From Rhodococcoides trifolii (GTDB lineage: Bacteria; Actinomycetota; Actinomycetes; Mycobacteriales; Mycobacteriaceae), in the NCBI RefSeq assembly GCF_014635345.1, contig NZ_BMCU01000001.1, positions 372,001 through 436,000 on the forward strand: 64,000 nt of DNA, in the 5' to 3' direction. Position numbers and translations under genes: made by a program. The notes under the pieces were generated by a model. It made no database searches, was not told where the DNA came from, and worked only from the letters and a program-made list of their open reading frames with translations. Of the stretch, positions 26,100 to 33,542 are shown piece by piece (positions within the stretch are counted from its first letter, which is position 1; the number at the start of each line of letters is the position of its first letter).

Positions 26100-27047
26100 T
26101 CAGGCCTTGTCACTGTTGAACTTGCTCAGGCGCAAGTAGAGGATCGAGCAGAAGAGCAGGATCACGAACGCAACGGTGGTCAGAGCCGACCCGTATCCGA
26201 AGTCCTGTGCGGTGGTGGCGAGTTGAGAGACGTAGAGCGGCAGTGTGGTCGTGACGTCCGCCGGCCCGCCTGCGGTCAGGGTGTAGAGAAGGTCGACGTT
26301 GTTGAACTCCCAGACGCCGCGAAGAAGCGTCGAGAGAATGATGACTGCCTTGAGGTGAGGCAAGGTGACGAAGCGGAATCGCTGCCACCGATTCGCTCCG
26401 TCGACGTTGGCCGCCTCGTAGAGATCCTTGGGTGCGCTCTGGAGCTCGGCGAGGATGAGAATCGCGAAGAACGGTACGCCGCGCCACAATTCGGCAACGC
26501 CGGTCGCCCAGAATGCCGTGTCCGGATCCGCGATGGGTGCTGCCGTGCCGTCGCCGATGCCCATGTTTCCGAGCAGCTTGAACAGGCCGGTCGACGGGTT
26601 GTAGATGAGAAGCCAGATGCCGGTGGTCAGAACGCCCGACACGGCCCAGGGAGAGAAGACCAGGGCTCGGGCCAGTCCGCGACCGCGGAACACCTCGTTG
26701 ACCAGCAGAGCCAGTCCGAGTCCGAGGATCAGCTGGAAGACGACCTGGAAGGCGACCCATTTGGCGGTCACCACGAGGCTGTTCCAGAAGAGGTCGTCGG
26801 CGAACATCAGCTTGAAGTTCTCCAGCCCGGCAAAACCGTTGTCCCACGGCGTCGTCGGGTTGTAGAACTGCAGGCTGTAGTAGAAGACGCTGCCCACCGG
26901 GTAGAAGATGAACACCACGAGCAGGATGACGACCGGTGCGATCAGAATGTAGGGGGCCGAGATTCGGCGGCGGCGCCGTACTGTCGGCGCGGGGGAGGCG
27001 CTGTGCGCGGGCGTCCCTCCCGAGCGAGGGGGAATGGTGGTGACCAT
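26100..27047 (-). CDS. ABC transporter permease (MalF/CUT1 type)
   Basis: 315 residues; a basic N-terminus (VRRRRRISAPYILIAPVVIL) leads into about six membrane helices. The EAA motif is YEAANVDGANRWQRFRFVTLP. First gene of the operon permease-permease-binding protein-dehydratase. Its upstream region contains two candidate operator palindromes about 75-110 bp before the ATG. Confidence 0.88.
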   Translation of the reverse strand: MVTTIPPRSGGTPAHSASPAPTVRRRRRISAPYILIAPVVILLVVFIFYPVGSVFYYSLQFYNPTTPWDNGFAGLENFKLMFADDLFWNSLVVTAKWVAFQVVFQLILGLGLALLVNEVFRGRGLARALVFSPWAVSGVLTTGIWLLIYNPSTGLFKLLGNMGIGDGTAAPIADPDTAFWATGVAELWRGVPFFAILILAELQSAPKDLYEAANVDGANRWQRFRFVTLPHLKAVIILSTLLRGVWEFNNVDLLYTLTAGGPADVTTTLPLYVSQLATTAQDFGYGSALTTVAFVILLFCSILYLRLSKFNSDKA

Positions 27048-27122
27048 GGTTGACGCTCCGAAGTATTCGGGGCCGGCGTGCGGCCGGCGGGTCTGGGTCC
27101 GAGGATCTGCTGGGTTCTAGGC

Positions 27123-27156
27123 GTTCACATATATGAACTGACTTCCAATATGTGAA
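27123..27156. promoter_or_regulatory. Tandem GTTC-N8-GAAC-like operators upstream of the transporter operon
   Basis: A full site gttc-acatatat-gaac at 27123-27138 and a weaker ttc-N8-gaa site at 27143-27156 are spaced about two helical turns apart (19 bp centre to centre). They lie between the permease start and the end of the hydrolase gene, in an unusually AT-rich stretch. Confidence 0.5.
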
Positions 27157-27192
27157 TTGCTGGACTCACTATGACGGCAGTCACAAGGCATG

Positions 27193-28230
27193 TCAAGGGT
27201 GATCGGTCATACGTGCGCTGAGCCAACGGGCAGCCGCGTCCTGCATGTCGGCCGTGAAGCGGTGACCGCAGTCGAACCACTGCGTGGTCAGCGAGTTCGA
27301 CCCCTGGTACGTGCGTTGAAGCGACACCTCGGCGCCGCGCATCCCCTGCGCACCGAAATGGGTGTCGCCTCGGGCGAATTGGACCAACAGGGGCGACGGC
27401 GCGGCGGACGCGGCGACATCTGGCCAGTCGCACACAGCCGGAAGGCCCGGCGAGATCATCGACCAGGTGGTGTCGTCGGCGTGACCGTCGGCGATGTCGG
27501 CGAACGTACTCATCGACGCCGTGATCACCCCGGCCGCCAGGTCCGCCGCTGCCAGCAGATGGGCCACGCGAGCTCCGCCGCCGGAAAATCCCGTCGCAGC
27601 CACGCGGGACGCGTCGACTCCCGGGTCGGCGCGGAGAACCGACAGGGCGACAACATCTTCGAACAGAATCTGTGCCGCCAACGATCGACCGGTGAGGACG
27701 CCGATCTTCGCCAGACCGTGCTCGTGCTCGCGGGCCGCTGCCTCGTATCGAGCACTGTCGTCGGTGAACAGCGCCCCCGCGCGGCGTGCACGTTCCGGGA
27801 ATTCGTCCCACTCGACGCGCCGACTTCCCCACGGGAACACGTCGTGCACGAGGACGACGAAACCGGCCCCGACCAGGCCGGACGCGACGGATCGATCGTC
27901 GTACCCGTGTCGGCGCAGAGCGGCCACTCCCGGCGCTGTGCCGTCGGGACCGTCGGCGACCTTCTCCTTTCCGTAGCGCTTCACGCCGTCGTGGCCGTGC
28001 ATGAGCAACACTGCGGGCAGTGCGGTGTGGGCGGTGCCGGCGGGGCGCAGCAGCCAGGCGTGCGTACTCGCCCAGCGCAGTTCGGTGCCGTCGACACCAT
28101 CGCGGGTCCAGGTTCGCCCGCGGGTGACCGTCGGGACTCTCGTCGGCAGGTCCGGGGGCATGCCGAGTGCGCGCAGGATGTCTCGGCGGAGCGTCGATCG
28201 TGGACAGTTGGCAACATCATGTGTTCCCAT
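27193..28230 (-). CDS. Alpha/beta hydrolase (acetyl esterase/dienelactone hydrolase-like)
   Basis: 345 residues. The nucleophile elbow is TGFSGGGARV, VLLMHGHDG is the oxyanion region, and the probable Asp (ARGDTHFGA) and His (FDCGHRFTADM) follow. HGYDDRSVASGLVGAGFVVL and VHDVFPWGSRR are seen in the cephalosporin/acetyl-xylan esterase-like group. There is no signal peptide, so it acts in the cytoplasm, perhaps deacylating an imported sugar acid or opening a lactone. ATG 28230 has GGACGGAG 7-8 bases upstream; longer starts exist. It is divergent from the TIM-barrel-like gene over 43 bp. Confidence 0.75.
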   Translation of the reverse strand: MGTHDVANCPRSTLRRDILRALGMPPDLPTRVPTVTRGRTWTRDGVDGTELRWASTHAWLLRPAGTAHTALPAVLLMHGHDGVKRYGKEKVADGPDGTAPGVAALRRHGYDDRSVASGLVGAGFVVLVHDVFPWGSRRVEWDEFPERARRAGALFTDDSARYEAAAREHEHGLAKIGVLTGRSLAAQILFEDVVALSVLRADPGVDASRVAATGFSGGGARVAHLLAAADLAAGVITASMSTFADIADGHADDTTWSMISPGLPAVCDWPDVAASAAPSPLLVQFARGDTHFGAQGMRGAEVSLQRTYQGSNSLTTQWFDCGHRFTADMQDAAARWLSARMTDHP

Positions 28231-28238
28231 GTGTGAAC
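28223..28238. promoter_or_regulatory. GTTC-N8-GAAC palindrome between hydrolase and unknown gene
   Basis: gttc-ccatgtgt-gaac overlaps the hydrolase start codon and lies 36 bp before the divergent ATG 28274. Same architecture as the sites at 22675, 27123 and 30354. Confidence 0.45.
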
Positions 28239-28273
28239 TCCGTCCTGGTTGGTGAACATTTGAGAGGTCGCCC

Positions 28274-29452
28274 ATGTCCCAGAAACCCGTCGATCGCATC
28301 GTCGCGCACGCGTATCCGTGGGACGTGCTCGGTGACCCGCACTTCGTCGACCGCGTACGTGAGATCGGTGTCCACGAGATCGCCCTGGCCGCGAGCTATC
28401 ACTCGACCCGCGCGGCGACCCCGTTGCATCCACAGCACAAAGTGGTCGACGCACACCACGCAGCGCTGTACAGGCCGCTCCGGCCCGAGGCCTGGGACGG
28501 GCAGGCGGTTGTCGCTCGCACCGCTGCCTGGGGTGGGTCTTCGGACGCATTCGCCGACGCGGCGCGCGTGCTCGTCGACGCGGGGATTGCCGTACACGCC
28601 TGGATCGTGTTGTCGCACAGCACGATACTCGGTCATGCCCACCCGGGCGCCACCGTCGTCAACTGTTACGGCGACCGATACCCGTACGCGCTGGCACCGG
28701 GTCATCCCGACATTCTCGCGTATGCCCGAACGCTCACATCCGAGGCAATCGCCGGTGTCGAGTTGGCCGGAGTGTCGATCGAGGCCTGCGGGCAGCTCGG
28801 CTTCGCGCACGTGGGGCCGCACGAGAAGACGGACGGTGCCTTTCCCGGAATCGGGGACACTCTGATGTCGATCAGCTGCACCCCAAGGGAACTCGCCGCG
28901 TGGGGTGATGACGGCGTGGACGCGCAGAAGGTAGTCGCCAAGCTCCGCGACGGGGTCGATGCGCTGTCCGGTGGAACGCTGTCCCCCGGCGCGTCGATCC
29001 TCGACGTCCTGAGCTCCGACGAAGCCGACGCAGTGCTCGCGGTGCGGCACGCCGACGCCGACGAACTGCGACGCGGGGTTCTCGCCGCGGTCCGCGAGCA
29101 GTCGCCTGACCTCCGCGTCACCCTCCACGGGCACCCCGATCCGTGGAAGACGGGGCCGTCCCCGGCGTTGACGTCGACAGCGCCCGCGGACGTCGACGCG
29201 GTCCTCGTCTCGGCATGGCCGGGAACCGCCGAGACCGTGTCGGTGGTAGAGCGGACCCGTGCTCTCGTGGGGGATGGCGTGGCCGTCGGCGCTTACGTGT
29301 CCGTGCTGCCGCCGAAGAAGCTCGACGAGATAGGTGCGCACGTCGCCGCTACGGTCGCGGCCGGCGCGAACGAACTGCACCTCTACCACCTCGGGCTCGT
29401 CAACCGGCCGCAGCTCGATGCGCTGGGAACGGTGATTGCGGAATACTCCTAG
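28274..29452 (+). CDS. Uncharacterised protein, probable TIM-barrel enzyme
   Basis: 392 residues, no signal peptide, no family that I recognise firmly. The pattern of short hydrophobic strands ending in charged residues resembles a glycoside-hydrolase-like (beta/alpha)8 barrel: VHEIALAASYHS, IAVHAWIVLSHS, VNCYGDRYPYALAPGHPD, GVSIEACGQLGFAHVGPHE, LRVTLHGHPDPW and NELHLYHLGLVN. Several conserved-looking His, Asp and Glu residues sit at the strand ends. AGAGG precedes ATG 28274. Its place between the esterase-like hydrolase and uronate dehydrogenase suggests a role in releasing or isomerising a uronate, but this is inference. Confidence 0.7.
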   Translation: MSQKPVDRIVAHAYPWDVLGDPHFVDRVREIGVHEIALAASYHSTRAATPLHPQHKVVDAHHAALYRPLRPEAWDGQAVVARTAAWGGSSDAFADAARVLVDAGIAVHAWIVLSHSTILGHAHPGATVVNCYGDRYPYALAPGHPDILAYARTLTSEAIAGVELAGVSIEACGQLGFAHVGPHEKTDGAFPGIGDTLMSISCTPRELAAWGDDGVDAQKVVAKLRDGVDALSGGTLSPGASILDVLSSDEADAVLAVRHADADELRRGVLAAVREQSPDLRVTLHGHPDPWKTGPSPALTSTAPADVDAVLVSAWPGTAETVSVVERTRALVGDGVAVGAYVSVLPPKKLDEIGAHVAATVAAGANELHLYHLGLVNRPQLDALGTVIAEYS

Positions 29453-29453
29453 C

Positions 29454-30266
29454 TCAGCGCATCCTCTGACCGAGCGGGTGGTCGCAGAACGCACCGCCCA
29501 CGCGTTGAAGGATCGGGTCGGAGAACGTCCATTCGTGATCGGCGAGGAACTCCTCGGCGAACTGTTCCGAATCGTCGCGCGGGTGGTACCCGATGGCCTC
29601 GCCCTGCGCACCCGACCACCAGGCGCGGGAGTTCTTCGAGATCCCCCATACGGTGTAAAAACCCTTGGCGCTGTCGGACAGTGAGGCCTCGATCAGCCGC
29701 GCGGTGTCGGCAGGTGACATCCAACTGGCCAGACCGCGGTAGTTCGGCGGCTTCTCGAAGCTCGACCCGATGCGCAGATTGACGACGTCGATACCGAACC
29801 GGTCGTGATAGAGCCTCCCCAGGGCCTCGACTGCAGCCTTGGACCAGCCGTAGAACCCGTCGGGTCGGGGCGACACGTCACCGGCGAGTGGCTCGCCACC
29901 GGCCTCCTCGTGCGTCCAGAACCCGACGGCGTGATTGCTCGACGCGGCGACCACGCGGGTGACCCCGTGCGTGACGGCAGCGTCGAAGATCGCCTGGGTG
30001 CCGTCGACATTGATCGAGAGGATGTTCGCCCAGGAGTCCTCGGTGCTGAGGCCGCCCAGATGAAGGATCGCGTCGACACCGTCGACCGCGGCGGCGACCG
30101 CTGCGCGGTCGGTGACCGATCCCTGGACGAACTGCTCGGTGGCGTCGTCGAGGTCGGTGATCCGGGCGACGTCGAACAACCGCAGTGTGCGATCTGGCTG
30201 ACGAAGCAAGGGCCGCAGCATCTTTCCCATGTTGCCGGCGGCGCCGGTGATGAGCAGTCGTGACAT
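29454..30266 (-). CDS. udh: Uronate dehydrogenase (NAD-dependent)
   Basis: 270-residue extended SDR. The Rossmann loop is LLITGAAGNMGKMLRP, with ILHLGGLSTED, AASSNHAVGFW, the catalytic Tyr/Lys in FYGWSKAAVEAL and LRIGSSFEKPPNYRGLASWMS. These agree with my memory of Agrobacterium Udh, which oxidises D-galacturonate and D-glucuronate to the aldarolactones. The galactarate dehydratase nearby would use the product. ATG 30266 is taken; GTG 30272 is possible. It ends 1 bp from the convergent stop of the TIM-barrel-like gene. Confidence 0.83.
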   Translation of the reverse strand: MSRLLITGAAGNMGKMLRPLLRQPDRTLRLFDVARITDLDDATEQFVQGSVTDRAAVAAAVDGVDAILHLGGLSTEDSWANILSINVDGTQAIFDAAVTHGVTRVVAASSNHAVGFWTHEEAGGEPLAGDVSPRPDGFYGWSKAAVEALGRLYHDRFGIDVVNLRIGSSFEKPPNYRGLASWMSPADTARLIEASLSDSAKGFYTVWGISKNSRAWWSGAQGEAIGYHPRDDSEQFAEEFLADHEWTFSDPILQRVGGAFCDHPLGQRMR

Positions 30267-30353
30267 TTTCACTCGATTCTCGTTGTCGACAATGTCTTGT
30301 GCTGCGCATCACGTTAGTACATACTTCGAACCGAAGTCACTTATCTGACAGGT

Positions 30354-30369
30354 GTTCACGAATGTGAAC
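30354..30369. promoter_or_regulatory. GTTC-N8-GAAC operator between udh and the ATPase gene
   Basis: gttcac-gaat-gtgaac is a perfect palindrome 62 bp before the ATPase ATG and 88 bp before the udh start. It is the most regular of the four sites in this locus. Confidence 0.6.
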
Positions 30370-30431
30370 AAAATTGAACTTCCACTCGGATCGTCCGGCA
30401 CGTTCCTGCCGGTGAAGGAGAAGCACTCATC

Positions 30432-31511
30432 ATGGCAACAGTTGCGTTCGAGAATGTCACCAAACTGTTCGACGGGAGCGACAAGGCTGCGGTCGACAGT
30501 CTCGATCTCGCAATCGAGGACGGTGAGTTCCTGGTGCTCGTCGGTCCGTCGGGGTGCGGGAAGTCCACGTCGTTGCGCATGCTTGCCGGACTCGAAGAGG
30601 TCGACCGCGGCGCGATCACCATCGGTGGCAAGGACGTCACCGAGTTCCAGCCGAAGGATCGCGACATTGCTATGGTCTTCCAGAACTACGCCCTCTATCC
30701 GCACATGACGGTCGGCGAGAACATGGGATTCGGCCTGCGCATCGCCGGTGAGGACAAGGCCGAGATCAAGCGCCGCGTCGAGGACGCCGCCAAGATCCTG
30801 GACCTGACCACGTTCCTCGATCGCAAACCCAAGGCGCTGTCCGGCGGGCAGCGTCAGCGTGTGGCCATGGGGCGCGCCATCGTCCGCAAGCCGCAGGTGT
30901 TCCTGATGGACGAACCGCTCAGCAACCTCGACGCGAAGCTTCGGGTGCAGACCCGCGCTCAGATTTCGGCACTGCAGCGCCGACTCGGAACCACGACCGT
31001 GTACGTCACCCACGATCAGGTCGAGGCCATGACCATGGGTGACCGCGTTGCCGTACTGAAAGACGGTGTGCTGCAACAATGCGACACGCCCCGGCGGATG
31101 TACGCGCACCCGAACAACGTCTTCGTCGCCGGATTCATCGGCTCGCCGGCCATGAACCTGCTCGAACTCCCACTGGTCGACGGCGGCGTCAGCTTCGGCG
31201 GCGCAGTCGTTCCGGTTCCTCGAGCGGCCATCGCCGGAATCGGGGAGAGCTCGGTGACACTGGGCGTGCGACCGGAGGATCTCGAGATCACGACGGGGCC
31301 GGGCCTCGAGGTGACCATCGACGTCGTCGAAGAGTTGGGCGCCGACGCGTACGTCTACGGCCAGGCCGACGTCGACGGCACGCAGCAGCCCATCGTCGTG
31401 CGCGCCGACGGGCGCATCCCTCCGCGTCGCGGCGAGACGATCACGTTGTCGTACGCCGCCGAGCGCACACACCTCTTCTCGACGGTCACCGGCCAGCGCC
31501 TCGTCGACTGA
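30432..31511 (+). CDS. UgpC/MsiK-type ABC transporter ATP-binding protein
   Basis: 359 residues. Walker A GPSGCGKST, Q-loop VFQNYALYPHMTVGENM, signature LSGGQRQRVAMGRAIV, Walker B VFLMDEPLSNLD and H-loop THDQVEAM are intact, followed by the C-terminal TOBE-like domain. No permease gene adjoins it in the same direction. The GTTC-N8-GAAC site suggests that it energises the permease pair at 25212-27047; in actinomycetes one such ATPase can also serve several importers. Confidence 0.88.
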   Translation: MATVAFENVTKLFDGSDKAAVDSLDLAIEDGEFLVLVGPSGCGKSTSLRMLAGLEEVDRGAITIGGKDVTEFQPKDRDIAMVFQNYALYPHMTVGENMGFGLRIAGEDKAEIKRRVEDAAKILDLTTFLDRKPKALSGGQRQRVAMGRAIVRKPQVFLMDEPLSNLDAKLRVQTRAQISALQRRLGTTTVYVTHDQVEAMTMGDRVAVLKDGVLQQCDTPRRMYAHPNNVFVAGFIGSPAMNLLELPLVDGGVSFGGAVVPVPRAAIAGIGESSVTLGVRPEDLEITTGPGLEVTIDVVEELGADAYVYGQADVDGTQQPIVVRADGRIPPRRGETITLSYAAERTHLFSTVTGQRLVD

Positions 31512-31546
31512 CATATCTGGTACGTACCACTTTTGTCGAAACAGTG

Positions 31547-31574
31547 TTGTTCAGGTCACAGTGCGGGTTATGTT
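31547..31574 (+). promoter_or_regulatory. Possible promoter of the xylose-type ABC operon
   Basis: ttgttc (31547-31552), a 16-bp spacer and tatgtt (31569-31574) resemble a -35/-10 pair 61 bp before the ATG. The 123-bp gap also holds ggtacgtacc, a short palindrome. Confidence 0.3.
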
Positions 31575-31634
31575 GTCGCTCGCAACTAAAGCCGCGCCGT
31601 CGGGGCCGGCTGGACCGGAAGGACATTTTTCGAC

Positions 31635-32756
31635 ATGCAGAACACGAGAATCGCCGTCGCAGTGGCCGGCGTCGGAATCATGCTCGCCGTGACCGCCTGT
31701 GGCAGCAACAGCAGTGGCGGCGACAGTGGATCGTCCGACAGTGGCGGCAGCGGCAACGGCGGAACCAAGGTAGGCGTCATCCTCCCGGACACCAAGTCCT
31801 CGGCCCGATACGAGTCGCAGGACCGCCCGCTCCTGCAGAAGGCGCTGTCGGACGCGGGCCTCGACCCGATCATCCAGAACGCCGAGGGAGACACCACCAA
31901 GTTCTCCTCCATCGCCGACTCGATGATCAGTCAGGGTGCCAAGGTGATTCTGATGAGCAACCTGTCGTCCGAATCCGGTGCGGCAGTGCAGAAGAAGGCG
32001 AAAGAAGCCGGCGTCGCCACCATCGACTACGACCGCCTCACCCTCGGCGGATCCGCCGACTACTACGTGTCCTTCGACTCCAATACCGTCGGCAACCTGC
32101 AAGGGCAGGGTCTGGTCGACTGCATCGGCGCCAAGCCCGGCGCGCAGGTGATCCAGATCGACGGCTCGCCCACGGACAACAACGCGACCCTCTTCAAGGC
32201 CGGTGCGCTCGAGGTTCTCCAGCCCAAGTACGACGCGGGCGACCTGCGTCTCGCGGGCGACCAGGCAATCCCCGAGTGGGACAACCAGGTCGGCGGCACC
32301 ACGTTCGAGCAGCTCCTCACCGCCAACGGTGGCAAGGTCGACGGTGTCCTCGCGGCCAACGACGGTCTCGCCGGTGCGGTCATCACGGTGCTGCAGAAGA
32401 ACGGCCTCAACGGTCAGGTTCCCGTCACGGGACAGGATGCGACCGAGGACGGCCTCAAGGCGGTGCTCCGCGGCGACCAGTGCATGACCGTCTACAAGGA
32501 CGTCGCGCAGGAAGCAGCGGCAGCAGCCGAGCTCGCGATCGATCTCGCCAAGGGTGACACCGCCGCGGCCGACGCCAAAGCGACTGCCACATCGGAGGAT
32601 CCGACGGGCAACCGTCAGGTCAAGTCGGTGCTCCTGACCCCGGTCACGATCACCAAGGACAACGTCAAGGTGGCCGTCGACGGCGGTGCGGTATCGGCGA
32701 GCGATCTCTGCTCGGGTGACCTCGCGCAGGCGTGTGCCACTGCCGGAATCTCCTGA
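31635..32756 (+). CDS. xylF: Xylose-type sugar-binding lipoprotein
   Basis: 373 residues. The Sec lipoprotein signal ends at AVTAC, followed by a Ser/Gly-rich linker. The type I periplasmic-binding fold shows VGVILPDTKSSARYESQDRP, IDYDRLTLGGSADYYVSFDS, IQIDGSPTDNNATLFKAGA, GVLAANDGLAGAVITVLQ and VTGQDATEDGLKAVLRGDQC, all typical of XylF/ChvE-like pentose or hexose binders. It is the first gene of a four-gene operon with an ATPase, a permease and a ROK regulator. Confidence 0.88.
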   Translation: MQNTRIAVAVAGVGIMLAVTACGSNSSGGDSGSSDSGGSGNGGTKVGVILPDTKSSARYESQDRPLLQKALSDAGLDPIIQNAEGDTTKFSSIADSMISQGAKVILMSNLSSESGAAVQKKAKEAGVATIDYDRLTLGGSADYYVSFDSNTVGNLQGQGLVDCIGAKPGAQVIQIDGSPTDNNATLFKAGALEVLQPKYDAGDLRLAGDQAIPEWDNQVGGTTFEQLLTANGGKVDGVLAANDGLAGAVITVLQKNGLNGQVPVTGQDATEDGLKAVLRGDQCMTVYKDVAQEAAAAAELAIDLAKGDTAAADAKATATSEDPTGNRQVKSVLLTPVTITKDNVKVAVDGGAVSASDLCSGDLAQACATAGIS

Positions 32757-32762
32757 CCGGAC

Positions 32763-33542
32763 ATGGGTGATTCGATCCTCGAACTCCGAGGTATCAACAA
32801 GAGCTTCGGGCCGGTGCACGTGCTGCACGACGTCGACCTCACCATCAAGGCAGGTGAGGTGACGGCGCTCGTCGGTGACAACGGCGCCGGCAAGTCGACG
32901 CTCGTCAAGTGCATCGCCGGGATTCACGGCACCGACTCGGGCGAGACGCTCTTCGCCGACGAGCCGGTGGTCGTCGGTAGTCCGAAAGATGCTGCGGCGC
33001 TGGGTATCGAGGTCGTGTATCAGGACCTCGCGCTCTGCGACAACCTCGACATCGTGCAGAACATGTTCCTCGGACGCGAGCGAACGTCCAAGGGCTTGCT
33101 CGACGAGGCGTCGATGGAGCAGGCGGCGCGAGACACCCTCGCGTCGTTGTCGGTCCGAACGGTCAAGTCGGTTCGGATGCCCGTGGCTGCGCTGTCCGGT
33201 GGACAGCGCCAGACGGTGGCCATCGCCAAATCCGTTCTGTGGCAGAGCAAGGTGGTTCTGCTCGACGAGCCGACCGCCGCGCTGGGCGTCGCGCAGACGA
33301 GGCAGGTACTCGATCTGGTTCGGCGCCTCGCCGACTCCGGCGTCGGTGTTCTCCTCATCAGCCACAACATGAACGACGTCAAGGAGGTAGCCGACTCGGT
33401 TGCCGCCCTGTTCCTCGGGCGCATGGCCGCGCAGGTGCGTGCGGAGGACGTGAGCGTCGGACAGATCGTCGAACTCATCACCACCGGCCGATCCGGCGAC
33501 CTCGGATTGGCCAAGGCAGAAGCGAAAGCAGTGACGATATGA
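32763..33542 (+). CDS. xylG: Sugar ABC transporter ATP-binding protein, single domain
   Basis: 259 residues with one ATPase domain: Walker A GDNGAGKST, Q-loop VVYQDLALCDNLD, signature LSGGQRQTVAIAKSV, Walker B VVLLDEPTAALG and H-loop LLISHNMNDV. Classical XylG/RbsA proteins hold two such domains in about 500 residues; this half-size form resembles FrcA-type ATPases. It starts 6 bp after xylF and its stop overlaps the permease ATG. Confidence 0.87.
   Translation: MGDSILELRGINKSFGPVHVLHDVDLTIKAGEVTALVGDNGAGKSTLVKCIAGIHGTDSGETLFADEPVVVGSPKDAAALGIEVVYQDLALCDNLDIVQNMFLGRERTSKGLLDEASMEQAARDTLASLSVRTVKSVRMPVAALSGGQRQTVAIAKSVLWQSKVVLLDEPTAALGVAQTRQVLDLVRRLADSGVGVLLISHNMNDVKEVADSVAALFLGRMAAQVRAEDVSVGQIVELITTGRSGDLGLAKAEAKAVTI

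Noticed and set aside
31551..33365. 604-codon open frame antisense to xylF and xylG
   Set aside because: It covers two well-recognised genes on the other strand, is extremely rich in Val, Asp and Arg and shows no domain.
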